This document shows positions 1 through 13,620 of a DNA stretch of 64,000 nt, one piece after another. Numbering within the stretch: the first letter of the stretch is position 1; every line of letters begins with the position of its first letter. A program made the position numbers and the translations under genes. Source of the stretch: Phaeosaccion multiseriatum (taxonomy: Eukaryota; Ochrophyta, other classes); NCBI GenBank assembly GCA_965112735.1, contig OZ218956.1:620001-684000 (forward strand), written 5' to 3'. The notes under the pieces were generated by a model, which saw only the letters and a program-made list of their open reading frames with translations, was not told the origin of the DNA and ran no database searches.

Positions 1-121
1 TTCAACAGACCGTCCCCCCGGGGGCACTCCACCTCCCCCTGGTCCAGCAGCTCCTCCCCCTCTGGGCACGGGCTCTACTTGTGCTTCAAGAGAGGCGTCG
101 GCAACCCCATCTGCGACATTC

Positions 122-163
<42 letters not shown>

Positions 164-197
164 GGGTGTGTGGGTGGGTGGGTGTGTGTGGGTGTGG

Positions 198-228
<31 letters not shown>

Positions 229-271
229 GGGGTGGGGGGGTGGGTGTGTGGGTGTGGGTGTGTGGGTGGGT

Positions 272-356
<85 letters not shown>

Positions 357-1281
357 GGTGGGTGTGTTTGTGTGTGTATATGGGTGTGTGTGTCTCTCCT
401 CTGTCAGTCAGTCAGTCAATCAGTCAGTCAGTCCGCTTTGCACCTATCTTGCCCTGTTTCCTGCCTCCCTCCCGCCGCCCCCGCCTGCTGAAGCGTCGAG
501 ACTGACTGCTGATAGGCTGCGTGTGCTCCCTGCCATAAAGTCTGAAACGGCTCTCCTCCCTATTACGAAACTGAAAGTCAAGCCACCCTCTCGCCTCCGC
601 AGGTCCGCATCCCTATACTTAGCGAGGCCGGAGAGGAAGTGCCTCAGGGCTATTGTGAGATCGACGAGAGCCCCAGTGGGAGAGTCGCCAACTTCGGTAA
701 CCATAGCACCAACGCGGGCACTGCCGTTCGAAGGCTGTGCTACAAGCAGCACTTCATCTCCCTCCTTCCCCTCCGAGCCGTCCCCCGCTTCTGGTGTGGG
801 GCAGCGATGGGAACGGAGGGGAGGATGGCAGAGAAAGGGAAGATGGCAGTGGAGGACAGGATGGCAACAGAGGGGCAGCAAGCACAGGCGAGCGAGGAGC
901 AGCAGCAGCGAGAAGAGGAGCAGGAGGGGGCAGAGGGGTGCTTCCTTGTGAAGCACCAACACGCTCCCCTCCTGCCCTTGGGCTGGGACGTGGAACTCGT
1001 GGAGGCGTGCAATATCGCCTCCGTCATGCTTCTCATTGACACAAGCGGGGCAGCCCGCAGGGGGCAGGGGGGGCAGTTGGTGATACAACAGCGGGGAAAG
1101 GAGGGAAGGCAGCTCAAGGCAGCGCGAGGAGAAACGCCACAGAGCCAAATGGGAGTGAGCTGCGGCGAGGAGACGGAGCAGCAGAAGGGGGGGCGCCGAA
1201 GCCTTTCGCTACCTCCCCCCCCTCGGAATCGATCTGCGAGCTCTTGGGGGGGAGAAGGTGATACCGACGCCGCTGCTGCTG

Positions 1282-1314
<33 letters not shown>

Positions 1315-4300
1315 ATGCCCCTCCCTCTCCCTCCCCGAAGCAACTGGAAAGACTCATGTCCCCCCTTCTCGGCACCAGACAGAGGCTGGGGACAGACACC
1401 ACATTGATGGATGATGAAGCTGCTGAAGCTGATCAAGTCGAAGCTGATGAAGCTTCAGCCGCGATGGCGATGGCAGGAGTGTTGGAGGCTACGGGGACTG
1501 CGGGGAGTGTCAGTGTCAGTTCCAACAGCGCCAAGGAAGAGCACAGAGCCGAGGGGCAAGGGCGAGAGCAAGAAGGAGGCGTCGTCGCCAACGGAGCGGC
1601 TGCGGAGGAAGACTCCTTTGTCTGCTGCCATCCCCTCGCCGGGGAGGTGGTGGTGAGCATGGTGTGCGGGAGGGGAGAAGCAGCATTGCGGCTGGGGGAG
1701 GGGATGGCACCGCATGGTGGGAGAGGGGGGGACGAGCAGCTTGGAGGGGGCTCCGAAGAAGGAGAGGCGGTGTGCGCACGGGTCCGGGAGGCGCTCTTCC
1801 TTCTGCTGACGGCAGTGCAAGTCCGGCAGGGGCCGACCTCGGCTCTGGCTGTGGAGGCTCTTACTGACTTACTGGAGAACACCTCTTTCTTTGACGAGGA
1901 CGTGGGGGTGCTTGATCGGGCCGTGCTCAGAGTGAATGAAGGTACAGGAGGGAGGGAGGGAGGGAGGGCAGGCAGGGAGAGGGGGAGACAAGGGAGGGAG
2001 TGAAGGAGGGAGGGAGGGAGGGAGGGAGGGAGGGAGGGAGGGAGGGAGGGAGGGAGGGAGGGAGGAGGGAGTGAGGGGCGGGGGGGCAGAACAAGAGTAG
2101 AGCAGACCAGTAAGAGCCACGAGAAGAGACGCTGCCGCAAAGCTTACCATCTCTCTCTCTCTCTTGTGCCCGTGCTGTCCACCTACCCACTTGCCCCTCC
2201 CTACGCTATGTACCTACCTGGTTGCCCCTCCCTCCACCCCGTGTGCTCCTCAGATGGCCGAGAGGAAGTGGTGAGCGTGCAGCGCTCGCTGCTGGAGCTG
2301 ACTGTGGAGACCGTCTGTCAAGTGGCGTACCATGTGGTGACGGCACGCTTCCCCGTCATCCTGCGCTTCCTCAGGTGGGGGGGGTACCCCACTTACTCAC
2401 TCACTCACTCACTCACTCACTCACTCACTCACTTTCTTACCCACTTACCCACTCACTCACTCACTCACTCACTCACTCACTCACTTAATCACATTCACTT
2501 TCTCTCACTCACACACTTCCTCACTCGCACACACTCCCTCACTCAATCTCACTCACTCGATCACTCGATCACTCGATCACTCGAACACTCACTCACTCAC
2601 TCACTCTCTTGCTCACCCACGCACTCACACACACACACCCTCACGCACTCACAGGGCCTTCGTGGCAAGGGCGAAGAGTCCGAGCGGTGCGTGCTGCTTG
2701 CCCTTCGCCAGCCTTCGGAGAGTGTTCGGGGCCTACTCGTTCCTGTGCAACTGCGACGCTGCAGCAAGGGGGGACTGGGCACAGGCTTCCACACAGGGGA
2801 TGCCCTTCGATACGGGCACTGAAGGAGACACGGCGGGTGGGGGAGGAGGCAGTGGGGGAGGGGGTAAGGGAGGCGTCGGCGGGGGTGGGAGGGAGAGTGC
2901 CTATGTTGCTCTCAAGGAGTTGCTGGGGACTCTGTTTGCAGCGGCAGGACACGGCCACAGCGAGGAGGGGGGAGGGGCGGGCGGAGCGAGGACTACTTGT
3001 ACAGCTCTGCAGTCCCCTTCTCCCTACTTGTACAGCTCTGCAGAGAGGCAGGGGCAGGGAGGGGAAGGACAGGGGAAGGGGGAGGACGGCGCGGCGGGCA
3101 TGATGCGGGCCATCGTGTGGACGCTTGTCGACGACACAGTGGAGCAGGTCAGAGTTTGTGTGTGTGGGTGTGTGGGTGTGCGTGTGTGTGTGTGTGTGTG
3201 TGCGTGCGTGCGTGTGGGTGTGGGGGTGGGGGTGTGTTTGTGTGTGTATGTGTGTGTGTGAGTGTGTGGGTGGGTGCGCGTGTGTGTGGGTGCGCGTGTG
3301 TGTGGGTGTGCGTGTGCATAAATCGCACATAACAATGCCGATACGCTCCAGAGCTCACCTGCTCCTCCGCCCACATCCACTGCCATCCCGTGCTCATCCT
3401 CTGCTATCCCCTCCCCATCCCTGCCCATGCTCTTCCCCTCCCCTTCGCTCTAGGTGGAGCTGGTGAAGGTCACAGACAGGGCCCTCGAAACACTCCGGAG
3501 ACACAACTCGTGTGGCAGCGAGGCCTTCTGGTTAGAGACCGCACTTCTCGCCCAGGGCCTGCAGGACTCCACGAGAGTGAGGATGGGAGGAGGGCAGGGG
3601 GAGGGGGAAGGGTACTCTATCGTCTCCAGCAGCAGGTGGGTACGAGGAGGGGGAGCGAGGGAGGGAGGGAGGGGGGGGTCGCGTCTTGGATGTTTCAAAC
3701 GCCCCCGCATACACACCCGCCCATATACACCCCCCCCCCCTCCCCCCTAACCCACCCACCCCCCCAAACACACGCACACACACACACAGGAGCGGGACCC
3801 AATGCAACGCCTTCGTGGTGATGTGCGTGCTCTGCAAGATGGCCACCTCCCCCCTTCGTACCCTGCCCAAGAAGGGGGGGGGCGGAGCAGGAGGGGGAGG
3901 GGGGGGAGTGCTCACTAGAGACCTCGCTATGAAGGTGTTAGCGTTGGAGCTGCTTCATGAGATGCTAAGGGCGGCGGGGGAGGGGTCTTCGGTTGGGGGA
4001 GCGGGGGGCGCGGTGGCGGGGGGGGGGGTGGCTGGCGTCATCGGCCTGGCAGCAGACGGATTACAACATGGCCAGGGCGGAGGTGGAGGCGGAGGCGGCG
4101 GCGGCGAGGGGGGAGGTGGTGGCAGGGGGGGTGGCGGTAGCGGTGGGGTTGTTGTTGGTGGCGGTGGTGGTGCCGGTGGTGGTGGTATATCACCAACTGG
4201 TGGGGGTGGTGACGGCAAGGCGTTTGGGTACCAGGTGCGTAGGATGGTGGTGTCTGCGGTACTGGCCAACATCGCACACGCCGTGAAGGACGAGCGCATC

Positions 4301-6516
4301 TTCCTCCTCCTACTTAAGAACATGGGTGCGCTGTGGAAGAACTTTCGCAGGCATTGCAAGGTGGGTTGGCAGGGAATGACAAGCACCCGCCGAGAGAGAA
4401 GGCGGGAGAGGGAGGGAGAAGGAGAGCAGAAGGGGAGAGAGAGAGGGAGGGAGGGAGACGGAGAGGGTACAGTGAAAGACATCTCCCCCCTCACCTCCGC
4501 CCCTACTTGCTCTCTTCTTCCGTCGGCTCTCTCCTCCTTTGCTCTCTCCCCCTCGTATGGCCTCCCATCCACTGCCATCCTCCCTCCCTTCCTCTCTCTC
4601 CCCCTCCCTTCCTCTCTCCCCCTCCCCTCTCCCTCTCCCTCCCCTCCCTCCCTCCCTCCCCTCCCTCCCTTCCTTCCTTCCTCCCTCCCTCCCTTCCTCT
4701 CTCTCCCCCTCCCTCCCATCCTCCCTCCCTCCCATCCTCCCTCCCTCCCTTCCTCTCCCTCCCCCTCTTCCTCTCCCTCCCCTCCCTCCCACCCACTCCC
4801 TCCCTTCCTCCCTCGCTCCTCCCTCTCCCTCCCCTCCCTTCGCCTCCCCTGCCCCCCCGCCACCAGATTGAGGTGGTGGAGTTGCTGGAAACGTTCCTTT
4901 TGCGCCTTCTTGTCAGCAAGTCGCCCTCCGTGCCCTCCCTCTGGCGCCCCGCCATCATGGATGAGGTGATGCGCTGGTTCGACTTTCCCGACAGCCTTGT
5001 GGAGCTGTTCCTGAACTACGATATGGACAGGAAGTTGATTCAGAGGAGGAAGGTCTTCGCCAACATGTGCAGGTAAAAAGACTGTCCTAGCGCAGGGGAT
5101 GGCAGTGGATGGAAGTGGATACCCAGGGGCAGGGAAGGGAGCCTTACCTCTCGTGGAGAGTAAGCCCTCCTGTGACGGGTGCCCTGCCCACCCAGTGCTC
5201 TCATGCTCCACTCCTGTCGTCTCCCCCCGTCTGTCTTGTCTCTCTCCCATCGATCGGTCGGTCTGCCTGCCTGTCCGGTCGGTCTGTGCCATCCCTCGCT
5301 GCACCTCCGCATCCGCTGCCATCTTCGCCCTTTCCCTTTTCCCTCTACACCTCCTCATCCACTGCCATCCCTGTAGCATCATGTGCTCGCTGGCGGATAC
5401 GGGCCGCGGCAGTCTCACGTATGCACAAGGGTATGCAGCAGTTGGTGATACAGCAGCAGGAGCGGCAGGAGCCGAGGGGGCGGTGGGTGAAGGGGGGGGC
5501 TTCGGTGGCACCACCCACTTTAGCAACACCCTGGTGCAGAGCAGCTTCAGCAGCAGCGGAATGCTCACTGCCTCCGTAGGGATGTCACACACCGGGGCAG
5601 GGGGAGGAGGAGGAGGGGGAGGGGGGGCGGGGCGTAGGATCAGGACCAAGGAGGAGCAGGCGCTGAGGCTCAAGGGCTTGAAGAACTGTCTGCATATTGT
5701 AAAGAGCCTTATGGACGCGAGTGGGCACGGACATTTGTTGAAGGGCTTGTCAAGAGAGAACAAGGGATGTGACCACAGTACGAAGATGAGGGACATCTCG
5801 CTGGGCATGACGGGGGGGTGGGAGGAGGAGGACGAGGAGGAGGAAGAGTACTACAGGACCAGGCAACGGAAGGACAGAGTCAAAGAGCGGAAGCCGCACG
5901 GAGAGGAGGAGGAAGAGGAGGAGGAGTGGGAGCCGACGGTCGGAGAAGCGGCCGCGAATGAGGAGGACGAGGAGGAGGACGAGGACGACGACCACGACGA
6001 GGAGGAGGACGAGGAGGAGGCGATGGCAGTGGACGGGGGGGGCTTTGCTGTAGAGGACGCAGACGTGAACAACGACGGCATTGGCGACGACGATACCGTG
6101 AAGGTGGAATACGACGACTCCGCATCCGAGGACGGCGGGGAGGAGGACCCACGCGGGGACGATGGGGACCCAGGGGGGGCGGCGGGTGCGGGTGTGGGTG
6201 CGGGTGCGGGGCGCGTTTTGTCTGCCGGTGAGAGATCGAATCTCGAGATGTCGAGTCGGGCTTTGTCGGTGTCAGAGGCGGCCAAGAAGAAGCGGCCATT
6301 TGGTACCTCGGAGCAACAAGACAAGGCCAAGGGGGTGCATTGTGAGTTGGTGATACAGAATGTGATAGGGTGGAAGGAGTAGTGGAACGAACGATGTACT
6401 CTACTCGTGGAGGCCTGTCGCAGTTAGCTTTGCAGGGGAGGGAGGGGAGAGAGGCTTCAGTCCTCGCAATGCGCAATGCCCCTGACGCATGCCCACGGGA
6501 TGAACGAGCGCAAGGC

Positions 6517-6552
<36 letters not shown>

Positions 6553-9396
6553 CTGCTCTGCTCGGCCGCCTTTTTCGCCTTACACCTACTTGCCCTCTGT
6601 TGCCATCCCTGTCCTCCACTGCCCCCTTGCGCTGCGCCGTCATTGCACCTGACGCTTACCTTACGTGTCCGCCTCTCCCCTCCCCTCTTCTCCCCTCTTC
6701 TCCTCTCTTCTCCCCTCCTCTCCCCTCCCCTCCTCTCCCCTCTTCTCCCCTCCTCTCCCCTCCTCTCCCCTCCTCTCCCCTCCTCTCCCCTCCTCTCCTC
6801 TCCTCTCCTCTCCTCTCCTCTCCTCTCCTCTCCTCTCCCCTCCTCTCCCCTCTCTTCCCCTCCTCTCCTCTCCCCTCCGCTCCCCTCTCTTCCCCTCCCC
6901 TCCCCTCCTCTCCCCTCCCCCCCCTCCGCTCCTCTCCCCACCCCCGCAGCCCCCAATCTCCGCCCGAGCACCTCCGACAGCGCCTTGCCAGGCTTGAGGG
7001 AGCAGGAGGAACAGCAGCAGTTGGTGATACAGCAGCTGGAGGAGAGGGACGAGGAGGCCGAGGGCGGGGATGGCAGTGGAGGGGGAGGACTCAAGCGTAC
7101 CTCGGGCGGGATAAGGAGGGAGGGTGACGGAGAGGCAGGGGTGGCAGGGGGCGAGGAGGAAAGGGAGTGGATGAAGGGGAGCTCGCGTACAGCAGTTGGT
7201 GATACAGCAGCAGGCAGGGGCAGCACCAACACGTCCGCCTCTGCGGCCGCCGGAGCCAGAGGAGGCCCAGGCCCTGGCAAGGGCCCAACCACAAGCGCAA
7301 GTGCAAGGCGGCCGACCTCCTTCCGCTACCGCAAGGAGCTGCGCAAGGTGGCGGACGAGGTGCGTCGTAAGTCAGTGAGGCCAGTGAGGGTTGGGGGGGT
7401 CGGCTATTCACAGATATCCGTGATATATCCCGGTCTTGAAGAACCAACACCATCAACCGGTGCACTTTGGTGACTTACACGTACTCGACTTGCTCCGCTC
7501 CGCTCACATGTCACACTCACTTCTCCTCCTCCTTTGTTTAGGTCATGATTGCTCTGCTCACCATCGTATCTGACATTCCCTTCCTTCCTCCTCCTCCTCC
7601 TCCTCCTCCTCCTCCTCCTCCTCCTCCTCCTCCTCCTCCTCCTCCGCCGCCGCCGCCGCCGCCGCTGTTGAAGGTCATGGGTCGGGCGCTGCAGCTCGGT
7701 CAGGACAAAGGGCTCAAGAAGGCCGTTCGATACCTCGTGGACAGTGGGTTCATCAGTGATACTCCACGGGACGTCGCCAACTTCCTTCGGATGTATCAGG
7801 TGGGGGTGGAGGAGGGAAAGGGGGGGGAGGGGGGGGGAGGGGAGGAGAGGGGAGGGGAGGAGGAGGAGGAGGAGGAGGAGGAGGAGGGGAGGGGGGATGG
7901 AGGGGGAGAGGGTGGTACTTGAAGTGAGGCAGATGGCAGTTAAAGGTTTACTTGTGCTTGGGCTCGTGTTGGAGGGTTAGGACTAGCACTCTCTCTAACG
8001 CCCTTCTTCCTCTTCCAACCCCTCTTCTTCAGGAGGACCTGGACAGCGGCGCAGTGGGAGACTTCCTGTCGGAGCCTGACATCGGCGGCAGCGGGGGGAG
8101 CGACGAGTACTTCCAGAACATCCGCCTGCAGGTGCGTGCGTGCGTGCGTGCGTGCATGCGTGCGTGCGTGCATGCGTGCGTGCGTGCTTGGGAGGAGGAT
8201 CATCCCCCCAAGCCCAGAGCATTCGCTTCTTCTTCGCCTCGTCCGGCCTCTCTCCCTCCCTCCCTCTCCGTCTGTCTCTCCCTCTGCCTCTCTCTCTCTG
8301 TCCCTCTGTCCCTCTCTCCCCCCTCGTCTTCCCCTGCCCCTGCCGTGTCTCTCCAATGCATGCCTGACCCCCCCCCCCCCCCTCTTCCCCTTCCCCCCCC
8401 ATCCACTGCCATCCCCTGCAGTACATGTCTGCCATATCGTTCCACGGCATGACTCTGCTGGAGGCCCTACGCCACCTCCTGTCCAACAGCGGCTTCCGCC
8501 TACCGGGGGAGGCCCAGAAAATTGACCGCCTTCTCCTCTCCTTCGCGCACTGCTTCCACGCCGACAACCAGGCAAGTTGGTGGTACAGCACTTGGTGGTA
8601 CAGCACTTGGTGGTACAGCACTTGGTGGTACAGCACTTGGTGGTCCGGCAGTCGGTGGTACCCTCCGTGTTGATTGATTCGTTCCCTGGTGCTGCATCCA
8701 TCAAGCCTAGTCCTCTCTCTCTCTTGTCTGTTGCCTTGCTTGCTGACTTGCTCTCTCTTGCTTGGTCTCGCTTGCCTTGCTTGCATTTTTTGCTTGCAGG
8801 AGCTGCCGGGCTACCCCTTCTCCAGCAGCGAGACGCCGTATATCGTGAGCTATGCCATTATCCAGCTCAACACCGACTTGCACAAGGTAAGCAAGCAAAC
8901 TAGCAAGGAAGGAAACAAGGAAGGAAGGAAGCAAGCAAGGAAGGAAACGAGGAAGGAAGGAAACAAGGAAGGAAGGAAGGAGGGAAGGAAGGAAGGAAGG
9001 AGGGAAGGTAGGGACGGATGAAAAGGAGCGGCATGATACAGTCCCACCTCCTCTCCTCTCCTCACATGTTCTCGTCTCTTCTTGTCTTGTCCTCTCTTTT
9101 TCTCTCGTTTCATCTTGTCTTGTCCTCTCTTTTTCTCTCGTTTCATCTTCTCCTTTGTCTTTCCCTCACACGTGTGCTGTATCACCAACTGTATCACCAA
9201 CGGCCACTGCTGTGTCATGGACTGCTGTATCGCCAACTGCTGTATCACCAACTGCTGTATCGTACCACCAACAGGCCTTCAAGCTTTCCTCCAAGAGCGC
9301 CAAGAAGCGCAAGAAGATGACCAAGGAGTCCTTCATCAAGAACCTCGGAGGGGTTGTGGACACGGGCGACGCGGGAGAGGTTAGTGCTTCAGTATG

Positions 9397-9459
<63 letters not shown>

Positions 9460-9501
9460 GGTCTGTCTGTCTGTCGGTCTGTCTGTCTGTCTGTCTGTCG
9501 A

Positions 9502-9545
<44 letters not shown>

Positions 9546-9571
9546 GCTCTGTCTGTCCATCTGTCTGTCTA

Positions 9572-9602
<31 letters not shown>

Positions 9603-9605
9603 ACC

Positions 9606-9640
<35 letters not shown>

Positions 9641-10895
9641 TTCAATTGTATGTATGTATGTATGTACGTATGTATGTCTTGTCTGCCTGTCTGTCTGTCT
9701 ATCTCTTTCAATGGTATGTGTGTGTATGTATGTCTTTTCTGTCTGTCTGTCTCTCTGTCTGTCTGTCCTCTCTTCCTCTCTCCCTCTCCCTCTTGTCCTC
9801 TCTTCTCTTGTGTCCTCTCTTCTCCTTATCCCCCTCTCTTGTGCTATCTCTCTGCCTCTCTCTCTCTCACAGATGGGCAAAGTGTACCTTAGTGACTTGT
9901 ACGACGGCATCGCCAGAGAGCCCATCGCGCTGCTCCTGCTTGCTGACTTTGGGGCCAACTCGAGTGGGAGGGGCGAGAGGGGCAAGGCTGGCAGCGGCAG
10001 GTAGATACAGAGCACTGGCACTGAGTGCTGCCACATATTGAGCGAATACTGAATGCGCTGAGAGCCCGGAGCATACGTCTAACTCTGTGTGTGTGCGTGT
10101 CCCTCCCCTCTCCTCCCCTCCTCCTCCCTCCCCCTCTCCTTCCCCTCCTCCCCCCCTCCTCCTCCCTCCCCCTCTCCTTCCCCTCCTCTCACCAGCGGAG
10201 ACAGAGACGCTGACTCGGCTCTGCTCGCCCTTGAACTGCGCCAGACCGCCAGCAAGTCTGAGGAGCTCTTGCGTGCCCTGCGTACCTTTGGTCAGCGCTT
10301 CTACTTGGTAGGGGCGGACACGTCACTCTCTCTTGACGTGGTGAGACTCATGTTCGAGGCCGTGTGGCGTTACTTTCACAAGGTGGTGGACAGTGTGTTG
10401 AGAGAGACTCTCCACCACCACCACTCAAGCAGCAACAGCAACAGCACAAGCACCAGCACCAGCACCAGCAGTAGTTCCAGCCAACAGCTCAACACGATGC
10501 ACTACAGCAGCGGTGGTAGCAGCGGCGGGAGCGGGGGCGGGAGTGGGGGTAGCCATGGGGGAGTGGGTGTGGGTGGCATGGGTGGTAGCGTCAGCAGCAG
10601 CGGGGGGGGCGGTGGAGGCGGAGGCAGCAGCAACAGCGGGGGCAATGCGAGTGCCAACTTCAGTGCGAGTTTCAGTGCCGGTGCGAGTACGAGTGCCAGT
10701 TTGCAGGACGACGTGGGCGCGGTGCTGACGTGTCTGGACATTGTGCGCTGCGCCATTTCCGCCGCTGTGTTCCTCAATTGCAGCGCAGAGAAGGTAAGTC
10801 AGTGAATGGGGATGGCAGTGCATTGATGGGGCAGCAGGACGAGGGGCAGGCATATGGGCAGGATAGGCGGATTCCAAGCAGTGGAACTGTCCCAT

Positions 10896-10930
<35 letters not shown>

Positions 10931-13589
10931 GTCTTTGCATTCTTCACACTCGTGTGCTCATTTGTGTCTACATGGGGCCATAACATCCCATCTACTGCCA
11001 TCCTCACCCCATCCACTCTCATCCCATCCCCATCAGGCGGCCTTCACTCAGCAGCTGGCGGTGTTTTGGGTCCAGCAACAGACGGAGGGGGGTAGTGCGG
11101 TGGGGGACGTGTCTGAATACATCAGTCGTGGGTTGTACATGGACGAGGAGTGGTATAAGGCTATTGATACCGCCAAGCCCGAAGATGCTTACGACGTCGT
11201 GGCCAAGGTAGGCGGCAGTGGACTCTCTCCCTCTCTCTCTCTCTCCCTCTCTCTCTCCCTCTTCTCCCTCGTCTCTCTCTCTCCCTCCCTCCCTCCCTCC
11301 TCTCCACCCTCCCTCACACACTTCCCCCCTCCCTCCCTCCCTCCCCTCCCCTCCCCTTCCCCTCCCTCCCCGTATCACCAACAGGTGCACACTCTGGTCC
11401 AGAGCCTGTCAGAGGGCGTGAGCGAGGTGTACGCACGGAGAGAGCTTCGTGCCGTAGCCCGGCGCATCAAGAACGTCGACCTCCTCACAGATGGCGAGGG
11501 ACGGACGCGCAAATTCCTCAGAGAGGGAGACTTGGTCAAGACGTGCAGAAATGGAAAGAAGGTGCGCAGCGTGCGCAGTGAGGATCATGGGGCCCACTAA
11601 CCCACTGACTTACTGATCCACTGACTTACGGACCCGTTGACTTACTGACTGGCCAAGTGGCCCCATTCACTATGTGTTCGCTGGCCACACCACGCACCTG
11701 CAAGCCCCACTGCCGCTGCCACTTGTTGGTAAAACAAAGTCTGAAAGCCTGCCCCCACGTCTCCTCTCTCTCACACCTTGCCTCTCCTCTCTCTCTCTCT
11801 TCTTTCTCCTCTCAGGTAACGTACCGCTTCTTCCTCTTCAGCGACCAGCTCCTGTACACACACCTGTCCTTCAGCGGAGAGTTTAAGGTACATGAGCAGC
11901 TCCGCTTGTCGCAGCTCCGTGTCACCAACCTGTCCAGCCTCAGCACCACCACCATAGACCCCACCAGCCCTGGAGGGGCCGGCGGCAGCAGGAGTATCAC
12001 TAGCAGGAGTAACCGTAGTAGAGATAGAGGTAGTAACTGTCGTGACTGTCTCGCGTTTCAGCTGCACCACCCCCAGAAGTCGTTTGTGGTGACTGCTCCG
12101 TCGGCCAGGGACAAGCAGCTCTGGATGGCGGATTTGGGAAGGGCCATTGTTTCGGCCACCAGGAGAAGGCAGCAGATGGCGGATAACGGCCAGGGCGGGG
12201 GGGGCAACAACATTGGCGACGGCACGGGACAGGAGGGTGGAGGACCAATGGCAGGGGTGGAGGGGGGGCTCGGTCCTGAGGACAGAGGAGGAGCAGGAGG
12301 GGGAGCAGGAGGAGGGGGGCAGCCTTGGGCGTCCGCCGTACGCTCCGCGAAGGGGGCATCTGCTGCCTCCCCGAGGGGGCCGTCTGGAGGAGGGGTCCCC
12401 GAGGGGGGCGTGGCTCCTCAGGGCGCTCCATTGCCGGTGGAGGAGGGGGAGGAGGCAAGCAGGTGAGAGAGAGGCGGACTAAGGCCGGGTAGAGGCAAAC
12501 GGACAGGGTACAGGCAGGGCAGGGCGGTGAAAGTAGGTCGGCTCTCGTCTCTTTTGATTAAAGGACTCTGCGGTCCGTCCGTCCGTCTGACTTTCCGTCC
12601 GTCTGTCCGACTTCCTGGCCGAAGCCTGATAATCCCGCTTGCCTCTCTCTCTCCTCTCTCTCTCTCTCGCACTCACTCTCTCTGTCACTTACGTACGCTC
12701 CCTCTCTCTCTTTCTCCCTCTTGTCTCACTGCCTCCCTTCCTCCCTCACTGCCTTACTACAGACACGTCAAAGGCAAGCGCAGCCCCACCTTCTCGCTGC
12801 GGAGCCTCCGAAGCAAGCTCCCCTCCCCGAGACGCGGCCTGTCCACCAAGACGAAGGCCACCAAGACCAAAGTGGTCAGGAACCACCGCCAGGTGAGTGT
12901 CAGGTGTCAGGTGTCAGGTGTCGGGTGTCAGGTGTCAGGTGTCAGCTATGAAGTGTCAGGTGTCAGCTGTCAGCTATGAAGTGTCAGGTGTCAGGTATCA
13001 GGTATCAGGTGTCAGGTATCAGGTGTCAGGTGTCAGGTGTCAGGTATGAAGTGTCAGGTGTCAGGTGTCAGGTGTCAGATATGAGGTATGAGGTGTCGGT
13101 ATCAGGTGTCAGCTGTCAGCTATGAAGTGTCAGGTGTCAGGTGTCAGGTGTCAGCTATGAAGTGTCAGCTATGAAGTGTCAGGTGTCAGGTGTCAGGTAT
13201 CAGGTGTCAGGTGTCTGCGTTGGAGCCGGGGACTGCTCAGTGTGGTGTGCTCTTTGTGTCTGTTGTTTGTGTCTACTCTCTCGGGAGGGGATGTCTCGCC
13301 TGCTGAGCGCGCAAGCCCCCTCGGGCGTGGTGCTATATATCACCAACTGCTGTATCACCACACCGTTGTGCCTATACCACCAACTCTGCTGGTGCTGCTG
13401 CGTCACCAACTGTCGCTTCTCCCCTCTACCTCACCCCGCGCTATACTCACTCAACATCTCCCCCCTCTCCCCTCTTCTGTGCTGCACCTCGGCGCAGCTC
13501 ACCCGACGCTCCGACGACGACGAAGACCCCGGAAGAACCCTGTCAGGAGCCTCCCCCCGGAGTGCCTGTGCCTCCCCCGGAGGTGGCAG

Positions 13590-13620
<31 letters not shown>

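Noticed and set aside
3955-5808. 617-residue minus-strand frame
   Set aside because: Glu/Gly/Arg-rich translation of CT-rich intron sequence, antisense to conserved HUS-like exons of the Arf-GEF gene.
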